From the NCBI GenBank assembly GCA_003538975.1, contig DPQQ01000004.1:30807-88660 (forward strand): a stretch of 57,854 nt of DNA. The letters run 5' to 3'. The notes under the pieces are model-generated. The model saw only the letters and a list, made by a program, of their open reading frames with translations, did not search any database and had not been told where the DNA came from. A program made the translations under genes and the position numbers. Of the stretch, positions 33,335 through 41,038 are shown one piece after another. This DNA is from Clostridiales bacterium (GTDB taxonomy: Bacteria; Bacillota; Clostridia; Christensenellales; Borkfalkiaceae). Numbering within the stretch: position 1 is the stretch's first letter; each line of letters starts with the position of its first letter.

Positions 33335-34156
33335 TCAGCCTTCGATAAGAGCCTTAGCCATCATATAATCGACTACGGCTACTTCGCTCTTACCCGACAT
33401 TACTTCGAGGAAAGCGTCCGACTGAGCCGTAACCGCTACAAGACCGCTCTTTAACGATTCGTTCGATTCGACGAATTTAGCGCCTGCGGAACCGCTTTCG
33501 ACAGCGATACGCACGCCTGCCATCTTTTCTATCGAAGAATATTTTTCCGCATTCTTTTTAAGGACAACCGCTACCTGTCTATTTTCCATATAAGCCTTCG
33601 TTACGTCCGCGGCGGAAGTAACTTCGTTAGTTATCGTCATGCCGTTCCAGATGCAGTCTATTCTGCCGGCTTCAAGGTCTAAAAGCTTGTTTTCCCATTC
33701 GATTTCTTTGAATTCAACGCTTATGCCGAGTTTCTGACCGACGGCTTTTGCGAGATCGGCGTCGAAGCCTATCCATTCCGAAGAACCTTCTTCTTTATAA
33801 TCCATGGGCTTATAATCGGTTATACCTACTACTAATTTGCCGTTTTCGCTTATCTTTTTCCAGTCTCCGCTCGTTTCGTTGGCGGCGGCAGTCGGAACGT
33901 ATTCCGATACGCCGGCTACGCCGTATTTTGTCGCGAGTTCGTTAAGTTTGCCTTCGGAAACGAGTTCGGCTATGGCGTCTTCAACCTTTCTGGTCATATC
34001 GGAACCTTTTCTGAAAGCGATTCCGAACGCTTCCGTCTCGCCGCCGATTTCGACGATTTCGAGATCCTTATAGGTAACTTTGCTTCCGCATGCGGTAAGA
34101 CCTATTGCGCAGAACACCGTTAAAACCGAAACTATTATTGCAAGAAATTTTTTCAT
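33335..34156 (-). CDS. Amino-acid ABC substrate-binding lipoprotein, apparently circularly permuted
   Basis: This 273-aa lipoprotein has a signal peptide with LTAC (lipidated C23). Residues 28-80 contain AFGIAFRKGSDMTRKVEDAI and end KLNELATKYGV, which in SBP_bac_3 proteins is the C-terminal segment. A linker (81-98) follows, then residues 99-273 hold the usual N-terminus (KISENGKLVVGITDYKPMDY), lobe 2 and the second hinge AVVDYMMAK, where the protein stops. All parts of one fold are present, but in permuted order. The conserved ligand arginine of the TITxxR motif is Val179 here (TITNEVTSA), so the ligand may be atypical. Gene order and AAGGAGAG before the ATG are normal. The reading frame is intact. 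Confidence 0.87.
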   Translation of the reverse strand: MKKFLAIIVSVLTVFCAIGLTACGSKVTYKDLEIVEIGGETEAFGIAFRKGSDMTRKVEDAIAELVSEGKLNELATKYGVAGVSEYVPTAAANETSGDWKKISENGKLVVGITDYKPMDYKEEGSSEWIGFDADLAKAVGQKLGISVEFKEIEWENKLLDLEAGRIDCIWNGMTITNEVTSAADVTKAYMENRQVAVVLKKNAEKYSSIEKMAGVRIAVESGSAGAKFVESNESLKSGLVAVTAQSDAFLEVMSGKSEVAVVDYMMAKALIEG

Positions 34157-34226
34157 ATATCTCTCCTTTTCTTTTTGATTTGCTTATGATTCTGTTTATC
34201 CGATTTACTTTAGCACTTTAACGCAC

Positions 34227-34239
34227 TAAATTGAATTTA
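34227..34239. promoter_or_regulatory. Palindrome at the transcription start of the amino-acid transporter
   Basis: TAAATTGAATTTA is a perfect palindrome around a central base, with CAC and GTG further out. It covers about +1 to +13 of the transcript, a good site for a repressor. It does not match a CodY or ArgR box well, so the regulator is unknown. Confidence 0.5.
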
Positions 34240-34246
34240 CGGTGAT

Positions 34247-34275
34247 ATTATACTTTATCTCGCTAAAGAAGTAAA
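34247..34275 (-). promoter_or_regulatory. Promoter of the amino-acid ABC transporter operon
   Basis: On the minus strand TTTACT (34270-34275), 17 bases, then a perfect TATAAT (34247-34252). The leader is about 84 nt. The sequence between here and 34356 holds no gene. Confidence 0.75.
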
Positions 34276-34355
34276 GCGTTTTTGCATATATTTTTAAAAA
34301 ATTTAAAACTTTTTTTTGGGGGGGATAAAAATCCGACTTTACTTTATAAAAAACA

Positions 34356-34388
34356 ACGTATGAACATAAATAACTTCTGCTCATACGT
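34356..34388 (-). terminator. Second terminator-like hairpin downstream of the GltD-like gene
   Basis: ACGTATGA and TCATACGT pair with a 17-base loop; on the minus strand TGTTTTTTAT follows. It lies behind the main terminator at 34470-34519 and may be a backup. Confidence 0.5.
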
Positions 34389-34469
34389 CGTACTTTTTGC
34401 CCGTTTTATATGTTTATATATAAAGTATATTCATATATTAAACATATTTTCGGCGATTAGTTCGTTTTT

Positions 34470-34519
34470 TTAACAATAAAAAACGGCTGACCGAACCGTT
34501 AATCGTTTTTTATTGTTAA
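34470..34519. terminator. Long bidirectional terminator after the GltD-like gene
   Basis: TTAACAATAAAAAACG and CGTTTTTTATTGTTAA form a perfect 16-bp outer stem around an inner AACGG/CCGTT element. T tracts occur on both strands. It lies 57 bases after the minus-strand stop at 34576. Confidence 0.85.
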
Positions 34520-34575
34520 TCGCTGTTTTTATATTTTTATTTATATTTTTTCTTATATAATATTGTAATCTGACC

Positions 34576-35937
34576 TTACGTTTCGAGAAATTCGGCTATC
34601 GCTTTTGCGGCTGTTTTACCGGCCTTCATTGCGGCTACCACCGTTTTTGGTCCGGTTACTACGTCTCCGCCTGCAAAAACTCCTCTTTTTGAAGTCTCTC
34701 CGTTTTCGTTTACGACTATTCCGCCCCATTTATCGGTATCTATGCTCATATTCGTAAGAACGGTTCCGTCATAGCCGGTGCCGATAGCCATGATGACAAA
34801 ATCGGCTTCTTTTATAAAATTGCTGCCTTTAACTTCGATCGGGCGACGGCGACCGCTCGAATCGGGTTCGCCCAGAACGTTTTTAACGCACTCGACTGCC
34901 TTTACCGAGTTTCCGTCGCCTATGATTTTTACGGGGTTTGTGAGAAGATCGAACTTTACGCCTTCTTCTTCGGCTTCTTTTACTTCTTCTCTGCATGCCG
35001 GCAGTTCTTCAATCGATCTTCTGTAAACGACTGTTACGTCCCCGCCGAGTCTTAAAGCAGAACGGGAAGCGTCCATCGCAACGTTACCGCCGCCGACGAC
35101 TATTATTTTTTTACCGCAGAAGGTTTTGGCAAAAACGGGCTTTGCTCCGTCAACGTTTATTTTATACAAAAAATCGCTTGCCGAAAGTACGCCGTTCAGA
35201 TTTTCGCCTTCTATACGCATAAACTTTGGTATTCCCGCGCCGGAACCTAAAAACACGGCGGAATAGCCTTGCGATAAAAGTCCGTCTGCCGTTATATCCC
35301 TGCCTATTTTTACGTTGGTCTTAAATTCCGCCCCCGCTGCCGTTATATCGTCTATATAACCTTTTACTATCTGTTTTGGCAGTCTGAACTCCGGTATGCC
35401 GTAAGTTAAAATACCGCCCGTAACAGAAGTTTCTTCAAAAACCGTCACGCTATAGCCTTCTTTTATAAGGTCCGCCGCACATGCGAGTCCTGCGGGACCG
35501 GAACCGATTATCGCTACTTTTTTATCTGTTTTTTGAGCGGTTTGGACGGTAACGGTGTCGCCGAAACCATGCCGTTCGGCGACAAAGCGTTCAAGTGCGC
35601 CGATATTTATCGGCTCGTATTTTTTACCCATAGTGCAAAAGCCTTCGCACTGCTTTTCGTGCGGGCAGACTCTTCCGCAAATTGCCGGAAAGTCCGATTT
35701 TTTTGCTATTATTTTATATGCTTCTTCAAATTCTCCCGTTTTTATTTTTGCTATAAAATCGGGAATATCGTTGTTTATCGGACAAGCCGAAAAGCAAGGA
35801 CGGGTTTTGCAATTAAGGCATCTTCCGGCTTCTTTCTTCGCCTGATCTTCGGTATAGCCGGTAAAAACTTCGTTAAAAGTCGAAGTCCTTTCGTCAAAAC
35901 CGAGTTCATGCATTTTTACTCTGTCGGGAATAATCAT
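34576..35937 (-). CDS. gltA: Glutamate synthase small-subunit-like NADPH oxidoreductase (GltD/GltA type)
   Basis: This 453-aa Fe-S flavoprotein resembles the stand-alone homotetrameric glutamate synthase small-subunit type. The N-terminal 4Fe-4S ligands lie in CLNCKTRPCFSACPINNDIP and AICGRVCPHEKQCEGFC. The FAD site is GSGPAGLACAAD, the NADPH site VVGGGNVAMDASRSA, and the C-terminus has the second FAD motif GVFAGGDVVTGPKTVV. No large glutamate-synthase subunit is nearby, so it may instead pass electrons to another partner, as NfnB-like proteins do. It is monocistronic between two terminators, with AAGGTG before the ATG. Confidence 0.88.
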   Translation of the reverse strand: MIIPDRVKMHELGFDERTSTFNEVFTGYTEDQAKKEAGRCLNCKTRPCFSACPINNDIPDFIAKIKTGEFEEAYKIIAKKSDFPAICGRVCPHEKQCEGFCTMGKKYEPINIGALERFVAERHGFGDTVTVQTAQKTDKKVAIIGSGPAGLACAADLIKEGYSVTVFEETSVTGGILTYGIPEFRLPKQIVKGYIDDITAAGAEFKTNVKIGRDITADGLLSQGYSAVFLGSGAGIPKFMRIEGENLNGVLSASDFLYKINVDGAKPVFAKTFCGKKIIVVGGGNVAMDASRSALRLGGDVTVVYRRSIEELPACREEVKEAEEEGVKFDLLTNPVKIIGDGNSVKAVECVKNVLGEPDSSGRRRPIEVKGSNFIKEADFVIMAIGTGYDGTVLTNMSIDTDKWGGIVVNENGETSKRGVFAGGDVVTGPKTVVAAMKAGKTAAKAIAEFLET

Positions 35938-35980
35938 TTTTCACCTTTTTAATAAAAAAACCTTCTATACTGCGTTTTTA

Positions 35981-36014
35981 TAAAAACAAGCGGAAACCAA
36001 CAAAGTTTCCGCTT
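35981..36014 (-). terminator. Terminator of the protease-oligopeptide permease operon
   Basis: On the minus strand AAGCGGAAAC and GTTTCCGCTT form a perfect 10-bp stem with a 7-base loop followed by TGTTTTTA, 33 bases after the last gene of the operon. Confidence 0.9.
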
Positions 36015-36046
36015 CAGATTGTTTTATTTACTGCCCGAAAATAGCT

Positions 36047-36313
36047 TTAACAATGCGTTAAAATCATCATAAGTACATAAAGCAGAATTATAACCGCAAG
36101 AACGATCGCGCACGGCAGAAGCATCATCTTCTGCGCTTCGAAAAAGGTTCTCGCCTTTTCTTTATGCGTAGCTTTTGGGACGTTTTTATCTTTTACCTTA
36201 TGACGGGTACCGCCCACCGCCGACATATCGCTTATAGTCGATTCGTCGTCGTAATATATAACCTTTTCTTTCTTCGGCTTTTCTTTTTTTACTTTTTCTT
36301 TCTTCTGAGACAT
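36047..36313 (-). CDS. Small lysine-rich single-helix membrane protein in the opp operon
   Basis: This 88-aa protein has a very basic cytoplasmic N-terminus (KKEKVKKEKPKKEKVIYY), a polar middle with DDESTISDMSAVGG, a second basic stretch, and one C-terminal membrane helix (about 64-86). No family is recognised. It is the last gene of the oligopeptide transporter operon, 28 bases after oppF. The tail charge is opposite to the acidic tails of OppC and OppF, so it may be an accessory subunit; that is inference. Confidence 0.72.
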   Translation of the reverse strand: MSQKKEKVKKEKPKKEKVIYYDDESTISDMSAVGGTRHKVKDKNVPKATHKEKARTFFEAQKMMLLPCAIVLAVIILLYVLMMILTHC

Positions 36314-36341
36314 TAACGGTTCTCCGCTATTTTTTAACGGC

Positions 36342-37622
36342 TTAATTTTCTTCGACCGTTACGGTTTCTTTAACTACTTCGATCGGCTTTGCAGACATAC
36401 AGTTGCCGTTTTCGTCCATATTCAGACAGTGGCACGCCGCGAAGTGTCCCTTTTCGTATTCGACGTAAGGCGGTTCGATATGTTTGCATACTTCCATAGC
36501 CTTGGGGCAGCGAGTGTGGAACTTGCAGCCTTTGGGCGGATTTGCGGGAGACGGGATATCGCCTTTCAATACGATCCGGTGTCCCTTTTCGTCCGGATTG
36601 GGATTGGGTACCGCGGAGAATAACGCCTGCGTGTACGGATGCAAAGGATTATCGAAAATTTCGTTCTTGTCGCCGAATTCTACCATCGAGCCGAGATACA
36701 TTACGCCGATTTTGTCGGATATGTATTTGACTACGGACAAATCGTGCGAAATGAAGAGATAAGTAAGCTGTCTTTCTTTCTGTAATTTTTTAAGAAGGTT
36801 GATTATCTGTGCCTGAATTGATACGTCGAGCGCGGAAACGGGTTCGTCGCAGACGACGAGAGACGGGTTTACCGAAAGCGCTCTCGCAATACATATACGC
36901 TGACGCTGTCCGCCCGAAAATTCATGCGGGTATCTTTCGTAATAATAATCTCTCAGACCGCACTGATCCATAAGATCGAGAACGTAATCTTTTATCTGAT
37001 CTTTGGGAACTATATCGTGAACGGCTACGGGTTCCGACAAAATGCCGCCGACGGTGCTTCTCGGAGGGAGCGAAGAATACGGATCCTGAAAGACTATCTG
37101 CATTTTGGTACGAAGCGGAATCATCTGCTTCGACTTATACTTAGCTATGTCTTCGCCTTCGAAAAATATCTGACCGGAAGTCGGCTGATGAAGTTTAAGT
37201 ATCGTTCTGCCCATAGTGGTCTTTCCGCAACCGGATTCGCCGACTATACCGAGCGTTTCGCCTTTTTTAATTTTGAAAGAAACGTCGTCTACCGCTTTTA
37301 AGGTAGAAAGCGGCTTCCCTGTAAAAGTCTTTTTGAGAACGAAATACTTTTTTAAGTGTCTGACTTCCAGAATCGCGTCGGGATCGGGCGGAAGAAGTTT
37401 GTCTTCTTCTATCTTCTGTTCCTTTGCCTGACGTTCGAGAGCGGCTTCCGCTTCGTCGTCGAATTCGTCGAATTCGCCCTTTTCTTCAATCGTTTCCGTC
37501 ACGGTTTCGGCGATACAGGTATCGCTGTTTTCATCCGTTTCAAGAACCGTTTCGGTTACGGTAAGAACTTCTTCGGAATTAGCCTTTTCGATTTCGGAGG
37601 TCTTGTTTTTTTTGTTTTCCAT
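36342..37622 (-). CDS. oppF: Oligopeptide ABC transporter ATP-binding protein OppF, with acidic N-terminal extension
   Basis: This 426-aa ATPase has a disordered, glutamate-rich N-terminal extension of about 80 residues (EFDEFDDEAEAALERQAKEQ) before the ABC domain. Motifs are GESGCGKTTMGRTIL (Walker A), FQDPYSSLPPRSTVG (Q-loop), FSGGQRQRICIARAL (signature) and VCDEPVSALDVS (Walker B). The C-terminal oligopeptide-transporter domain has KGCKFHTRCPKAMEVC, the Fe-S/regulatory cysteine region. I use the ATG at 37622, which has AAGGAAA upstream; the frame also reaches 37658. It starts one base after the oppD stop. Confidence 0.94.
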   Translation of the reverse strand: MENKKNKTSEIEKANSEEVLTVTETVLETDENSDTCIAETVTETIEEKGEFDEFDDEAEAALERQAKEQKIEEDKLLPPDPDAILEVRHLKKYFVLKKTFTGKPLSTLKAVDDVSFKIKKGETLGIVGESGCGKTTMGRTILKLHQPTSGQIFFEGEDIAKYKSKQMIPLRTKMQIVFQDPYSSLPPRSTVGGILSEPVAVHDIVPKDQIKDYVLDLMDQCGLRDYYYERYPHEFSGGQRQRICIARALSVNPSLVVCDEPVSALDVSIQAQIINLLKKLQKERQLTYLFISHDLSVVKYISDKIGVMYLGSMVEFGDKNEIFDNPLHPYTQALFSAVPNPNPDEKGHRIVLKGDIPSPANPPKGCKFHTRCPKAMEVCKHIEPPYVEYEKGHFAACHCLNMDENGNCMSAKPIEVVKETVTVEEN

Positions 37623-37623
37623 A

Positions 37624-38889
37624 TCAGTTTTCCTTGGATTCGTATAAGTGGCAGGCAACGAAGTGCGTCGGACTTACCTGCACCATTTCAGGATATTCGC
37701 CCGAGCATTTATGGATGCACTGCGAGCATCTTTCTTTAAAATAGCAGTAGTCGGGCATGTTTATCGGGTTCGGAACATTGCCGGGAATGTTGAAGAGCTT
37801 ATCGGATGAAGACTTCATCGTGGGTTTGGATTTCTGCAGCCCCTGCGTATAAGGATGCAAGGGGTTGTGGAATATTTCCGAAGCCGTTCCCTTTTCGATA
37901 ATTCTGCCGGCGTACATTACTACGACGTAATCAGCCATTTCGGCAATAACGCCGAGATCGTGCGTTATCAGAAGTATCGAACCGTTTATTCTTTGTTTAA
38001 GATCGTTGAAAAGGTCGAGTATCTGAGCCTGAATTGTAACGTCGAGCGCGGTGGTCGGTTCGTCCGCTATTATAAGACGGGGTTCGCCGGCAAGCGCCAT
38101 CGCTATCATTACTCTCTGTCTCATACCGCCGGAAAGCTCATGCGGGTATGAAGCATAAACTCTTTCGGGCATCGCGATGCCTACGGTATTGAGCATGTCT
38201 ATCGAACGCTGCTTGGCGAGTTCTTTAGTCGCTCCCGGAACGTGAAGAAGAGTTACTTCGTCGAGCTGATTGCCTATCGTGAATACGGGGTTCAGACTCG
38301 TCATCGGTTCCTGGAAAATCATCGCCATCTGTCTGCCACGAAGTCTGTACATTTCTTTAATCGGCATTTTGGCGATATCGTAAACCTTTTCCTGAGTTTC
38401 GTAAATCTTTTCGCCGTTTTCGTCCACACCGGTAGATACGGGATCGCCGTTAACGTCGCGAACGTATTCGTTAGCTTTGAATCTTATCGAACCGCTTACG
38501 ATCTGACCGGAAGGTCCCTGCAAAAGGCGCATGACGGACATCGAAGTAACGGACTTGCCGCAACCCGATTCGCCTACGACGCCGACGGTAGAATTAAGAG
38601 GAATTTCGAACGAAACGCCGTTTACCGCTTTTACTACGCCCTGATCTGTGAAGAAGTACGAGTGAAGATCCTCGATTTCGAGAATGTTGTTGTCGTTCTT
38701 CATCGCCGTAGTGTATTCCGATTCTGCTTTTTTGCGGTTCTTCTCCTTTTCGAGACGGCGCATTTCCTTGGCGTTGGCTTTGGCGATCTCTCTTACTTCC
38801 TTACCTGTAAGATAATGTTTATCGGAAGTTTTATTTTCGGAAGCGTTGTTGTCTTCCGACTTTTTCTTAAAAAACTTTAAATTCATCAT
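37624..38889 (-). CDS. oppD: Oligopeptide ABC transporter ATP-binding protein OppD
   Basis: This 421-aa ATPase has a basic, coiled N-terminal extension of about 68 residues (KANAKEMRRLEKEKNRKKAE) absent from ordinary OppD. The ABC domain shows GESGCGKSVTSMSVMRL (Walker A), FQEPMTSLNPVFTIG (Q-loop), LSGGMRQRVMIAMAL (signature) and IADEPTTALDVT (Walker B). About 25 extra residues lie before the Q-loop (DVNGDPVSTGVDENGEKIY). The C-terminal domain has YCYFKERCSQCIHKC. The start overlaps the oppC stop by one base (TAATG). Confidence 0.94.
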   Translation of the reverse strand: MMNLKFFKKKSEDNNASENKTSDKHYLTGKEVREIAKANAKEMRRLEKEKNRKKAESEYTTAMKNDNNILEIEDLHSYFFTDQGVVKAVNGVSFEIPLNSTVGVVGESGCGKSVTSMSVMRLLQGPSGQIVSGSIRFKANEYVRDVNGDPVSTGVDENGEKIYETQEKVYDIAKMPIKEMYRLRGRQMAMIFQEPMTSLNPVFTIGNQLDEVTLLHVPGATKELAKQRSIDMLNTVGIAMPERVYASYPHELSGGMRQRVMIAMALAGEPRLIIADEPTTALDVTIQAQILDLFNDLKQRINGSILLITHDLGVIAEMADYVVVMYAGRIIEKGTASEIFHNPLHPYTQGLQKSKPTMKSSSDKLFNIPGNVPNPINMPDYCYFKERCSQCIHKCSGEYPEMVQVSPTHFVACHLYESKEN

Positions 38890-39992
38890 TATCTCCTTTG
38901 TTTAGGATCGAGCGCGTCGCGCAAACCGTCGCCTATGAAGTTGAAACCGAGTACCGCGATAATAATGCAGATTCCCGGAGGTCCCCATACGTTGAAGTTG
39001 TTTTTAAGTATGGACGCGCCGGCTTCGGTAGAAATTATCTGAACCATGGTACCCCAGGACGAAAGAGGAACTCTTACGCCGAGATTGAGGTACGAAAGCG
39101 TGGATTCGTATAAAATCATACTGCCCAGAGACAACGTCATGGTAACGAGTATCTGCGGGAGTACGTTGGGTATAAGGTGTTTGAAGATCTTTCTTCCCGT
39201 AGAGAAGCCCATGGCTTCTGCCGCAACCATATATTCCTGCTCTCTTAAGAACAGTATCTGACCGCGGACAAGTCTCGCCATGCCCGTCCAGGAGAAGAAC
39301 GCCAGTATCGTCATCAAAAGGTATATGTAATACTGCGACGGAACGTTGTTCGCGTCGAGTACCGTACCTATGATAAGCATCAGCGGCAAGGTCGGCAGAC
39401 ACATTAAAATATCGCACAGTCTCATGATGATACTGTCTACTATTCCGCCGTAATACCCTGCGATGCCGCCGAGAATTATACCTATCGCCGATATCATGAA
39501 TACCGCCAGAAAGCTTATCGTGAGCGATCTTCTTCCGCCCTTCATAAGTCTTGCAAGAATATCCATACCCTTTTCGTCGGTGCCGAGCGGATGGCTGGCA
39601 GACGGCGGAGCGAGTTTATTGATACCGTTATCGGTGATAACTATCTGGGTTATTTTAACTCCGTCCACCTCGCATTCGTAAGGAGCGGAATATTCGATTT
39701 TACCCGTACGATCGTAATCGTCCTCGTCCCACGTTCTGTAAAACGCCGGGCCGAGCCAGCAGAACGCAAATAACACGATGAGCATTACGAGACCGGCGAC
39801 GGAAAGCTTCGATCTGAAAAATCTTCTTAAGACCATTCTCGTCGGAGACATGAGTTTTATGTTTTTATCGAGCGGCTTTTCTCCGTCTTCGATAATTTCG
39901 TCCGCCGGCTGATTGATTTCTTCTATTACTTCTTCGGCAGCGTCCGAAACGTTCCCCTGCGAAGGATTCGATTTCAAATTATATTCTTCCAT
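38889..39992 (-). CDS. oppC: Oligopeptide ABC transporter permease OppC, with acidic N-terminal tail
   Basis: This 367-aa permease has an acidic cytoplasmic tail (SDAAEEVIEEINQPADEIIE) before the first helix at about residue 65. Six helices, a periplasmic loop with ITDNGINKLAPPSASHPLGT and the EAA-loop region EYMVAAEAMGFSTGRKIFKH are typical of OppC. HPLGTDEKGMDILARLM is diagnostic for the family. It lies 10 bases after oppB and overlaps oppD. Confidence 0.95.
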   Translation of the reverse strand: MEEYNLKSNPSQGNVSDAAEEVIEEINQPADEIIEDGEKPLDKNIKLMSPTRMVLRRFFRSKLSVAGLVMLIVLFAFCWLGPAFYRTWDEDDYDRTGKIEYSAPYECEVDGVKITQIVITDNGINKLAPPSASHPLGTDEKGMDILARLMKGGRRSLTISFLAVFMISAIGIILGGIAGYYGGIVDSIIMRLCDILMCLPTLPLMLIIGTVLDANNVPSQYYIYLLMTILAFFSWTGMARLVRGQILFLREQEYMVAAEAMGFSTGRKIFKHLIPNVLPQILVTMTLSLGSMILYESTLSYLNLGVRVPLSSWGTMVQIISTEAGASILKNNFNVWGPPGICIIIAVLGFNFIGDGLRDALDPKQRR

Positions 39993-40002
39993 AAATCCTC
40001 CG

Positions 40003-41019
40003 TTAACCGAGTTTGACTCTCGGATCGACTACCGCGTACATAAGGTCCGCCAAAAGAACGCCGAGTACGCTTAATATTGCAAGGAACATGTTGTAAACCA
40101 TGATGACCGGGATGTCGCCCTGCGTCATGGCTTTTAATGCGTAGTTACCGATACCGGTAAGGTCGAATACCTGTTCTGTTATCATCGCACCCGAGAAGAG
40201 CGACGGAATAAGCCCCGCCAAACTCGTTACGAGCGGGATCATGGTGTTTCTGAAAGCATGTTTGTAAATAACTTTGCCTTCTTTAAGACCTTTCGCCCTT
40301 GCGGTACGTATGTAATCGGAATTCATGACTTCGAGCATATTCGTACGAGTCATTCTCATTCGTCCGCCGATACTTAAGATTACTACCGTCAGAATAGGCA
40401 GGAACATATGCTTCATGTAGTCCATCGCCTTCTGGAGCGGCGTGTAGTTCATACCTGCGTTGCCCATACCCGACGGCGGGAACCAGCCGAGTTTGTTGGC
40501 GAAGATATCTTTAAGCAAGTTCCCGAAGAAGAACGACGGAAGCGAGATACCTATAAGAACGAGTACCGTAACGACGTAGTCGCGTACCGAATACTGATGC
40601 GTTGCCGCGGTTATGCCTAAGGGAATGGCGATTAAGAATTCGAAAACCGTAGATATAGCCGCTACGAAGAACGAAGTACCCATTCTGTTCGGATCGAAGA
40701 TTTCGGAAATAACAGGTCTCTGGTTGATGAAGCTGTTGCCGAAATTCCCTTTGAAAACGTTTCCGAGCCAGGTAAAATAACCGCCTACTATTGTTGAAAA
40801 TGTTCTTTCTTTACTTAAGCCGTATGTCTTGTACAACTGGTCGATGAATTCCTGGCTGACGGTTTCGCCCGTCTGGTTCAAAGCCAGTATTCTTTGTTCG
40901 ACAAAGTCGGTAGGCATACAGCGAAGCAAAGCGTAAAGAATAATCGAAACGCCGAATAAAATCAGAATCGAAACGACTATTCTTTTTAATATATACTTAA
41001 ATGTGCTTGCTGCTCCCAT
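40003..41019 (-). CDS. oppB: Oligopeptide ABC transporter permease OppB
   Basis: This 338-aa permease has six helices and the OppB N-terminal pattern ILFGVSIILYALLRCMPTDF followed by a large periplasmic loop (FGNSFINQRPVISEIF). The EAA loop reads SDYIRTARAKGLKEGKVIYK. It forms the membrane channel with OppC. It starts 19 bases after the binding-protein gene. Confidence 0.95.
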   Translation of the reverse strand: MGAASTFKYILKRIVVSILILFGVSIILYALLRCMPTDFVEQRILALNQTGETVSQEFIDQLYKTYGLSKERTFSTIVGGYFTWLGNVFKGNFGNSFINQRPVISEIFDPNRMGTSFFVAAISTVFEFLIAIPLGITAATHQYSVRDYVVTVLVLIGISLPSFFFGNLLKDIFANKLGWFPPSGMGNAGMNYTPLQKAMDYMKHMFLPILTVVILSIGGRMRMTRTNMLEVMNSDYIRTARAKGLKEGKVIYKHAFRNTMIPLVTSLAGLIPSLFSGAMITEQVFDLTGIGNYALKAMTQGDIPVIMVYNMFLAILSVLGVLLADLMYAVVDPRVKLG

Positions 41020-41038
41020 AATTACTCCGGAGTTTAGA

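Noticed and set aside
34310..34324. T8G7 homopolymer tract, considered as a phase-variable switch
   Set aside because: It lies about 35 bases upstream of the -35 box, outside any gene or promoter spacer, so slippage has no clear effect.
34282..34473. 63-codon plus-strand frame between the amino-acid transporter and the GltD-like gene
   Set aside because: It spans a T8G7 homopolymer and terminator hairpins, and its composition is not coding-like.
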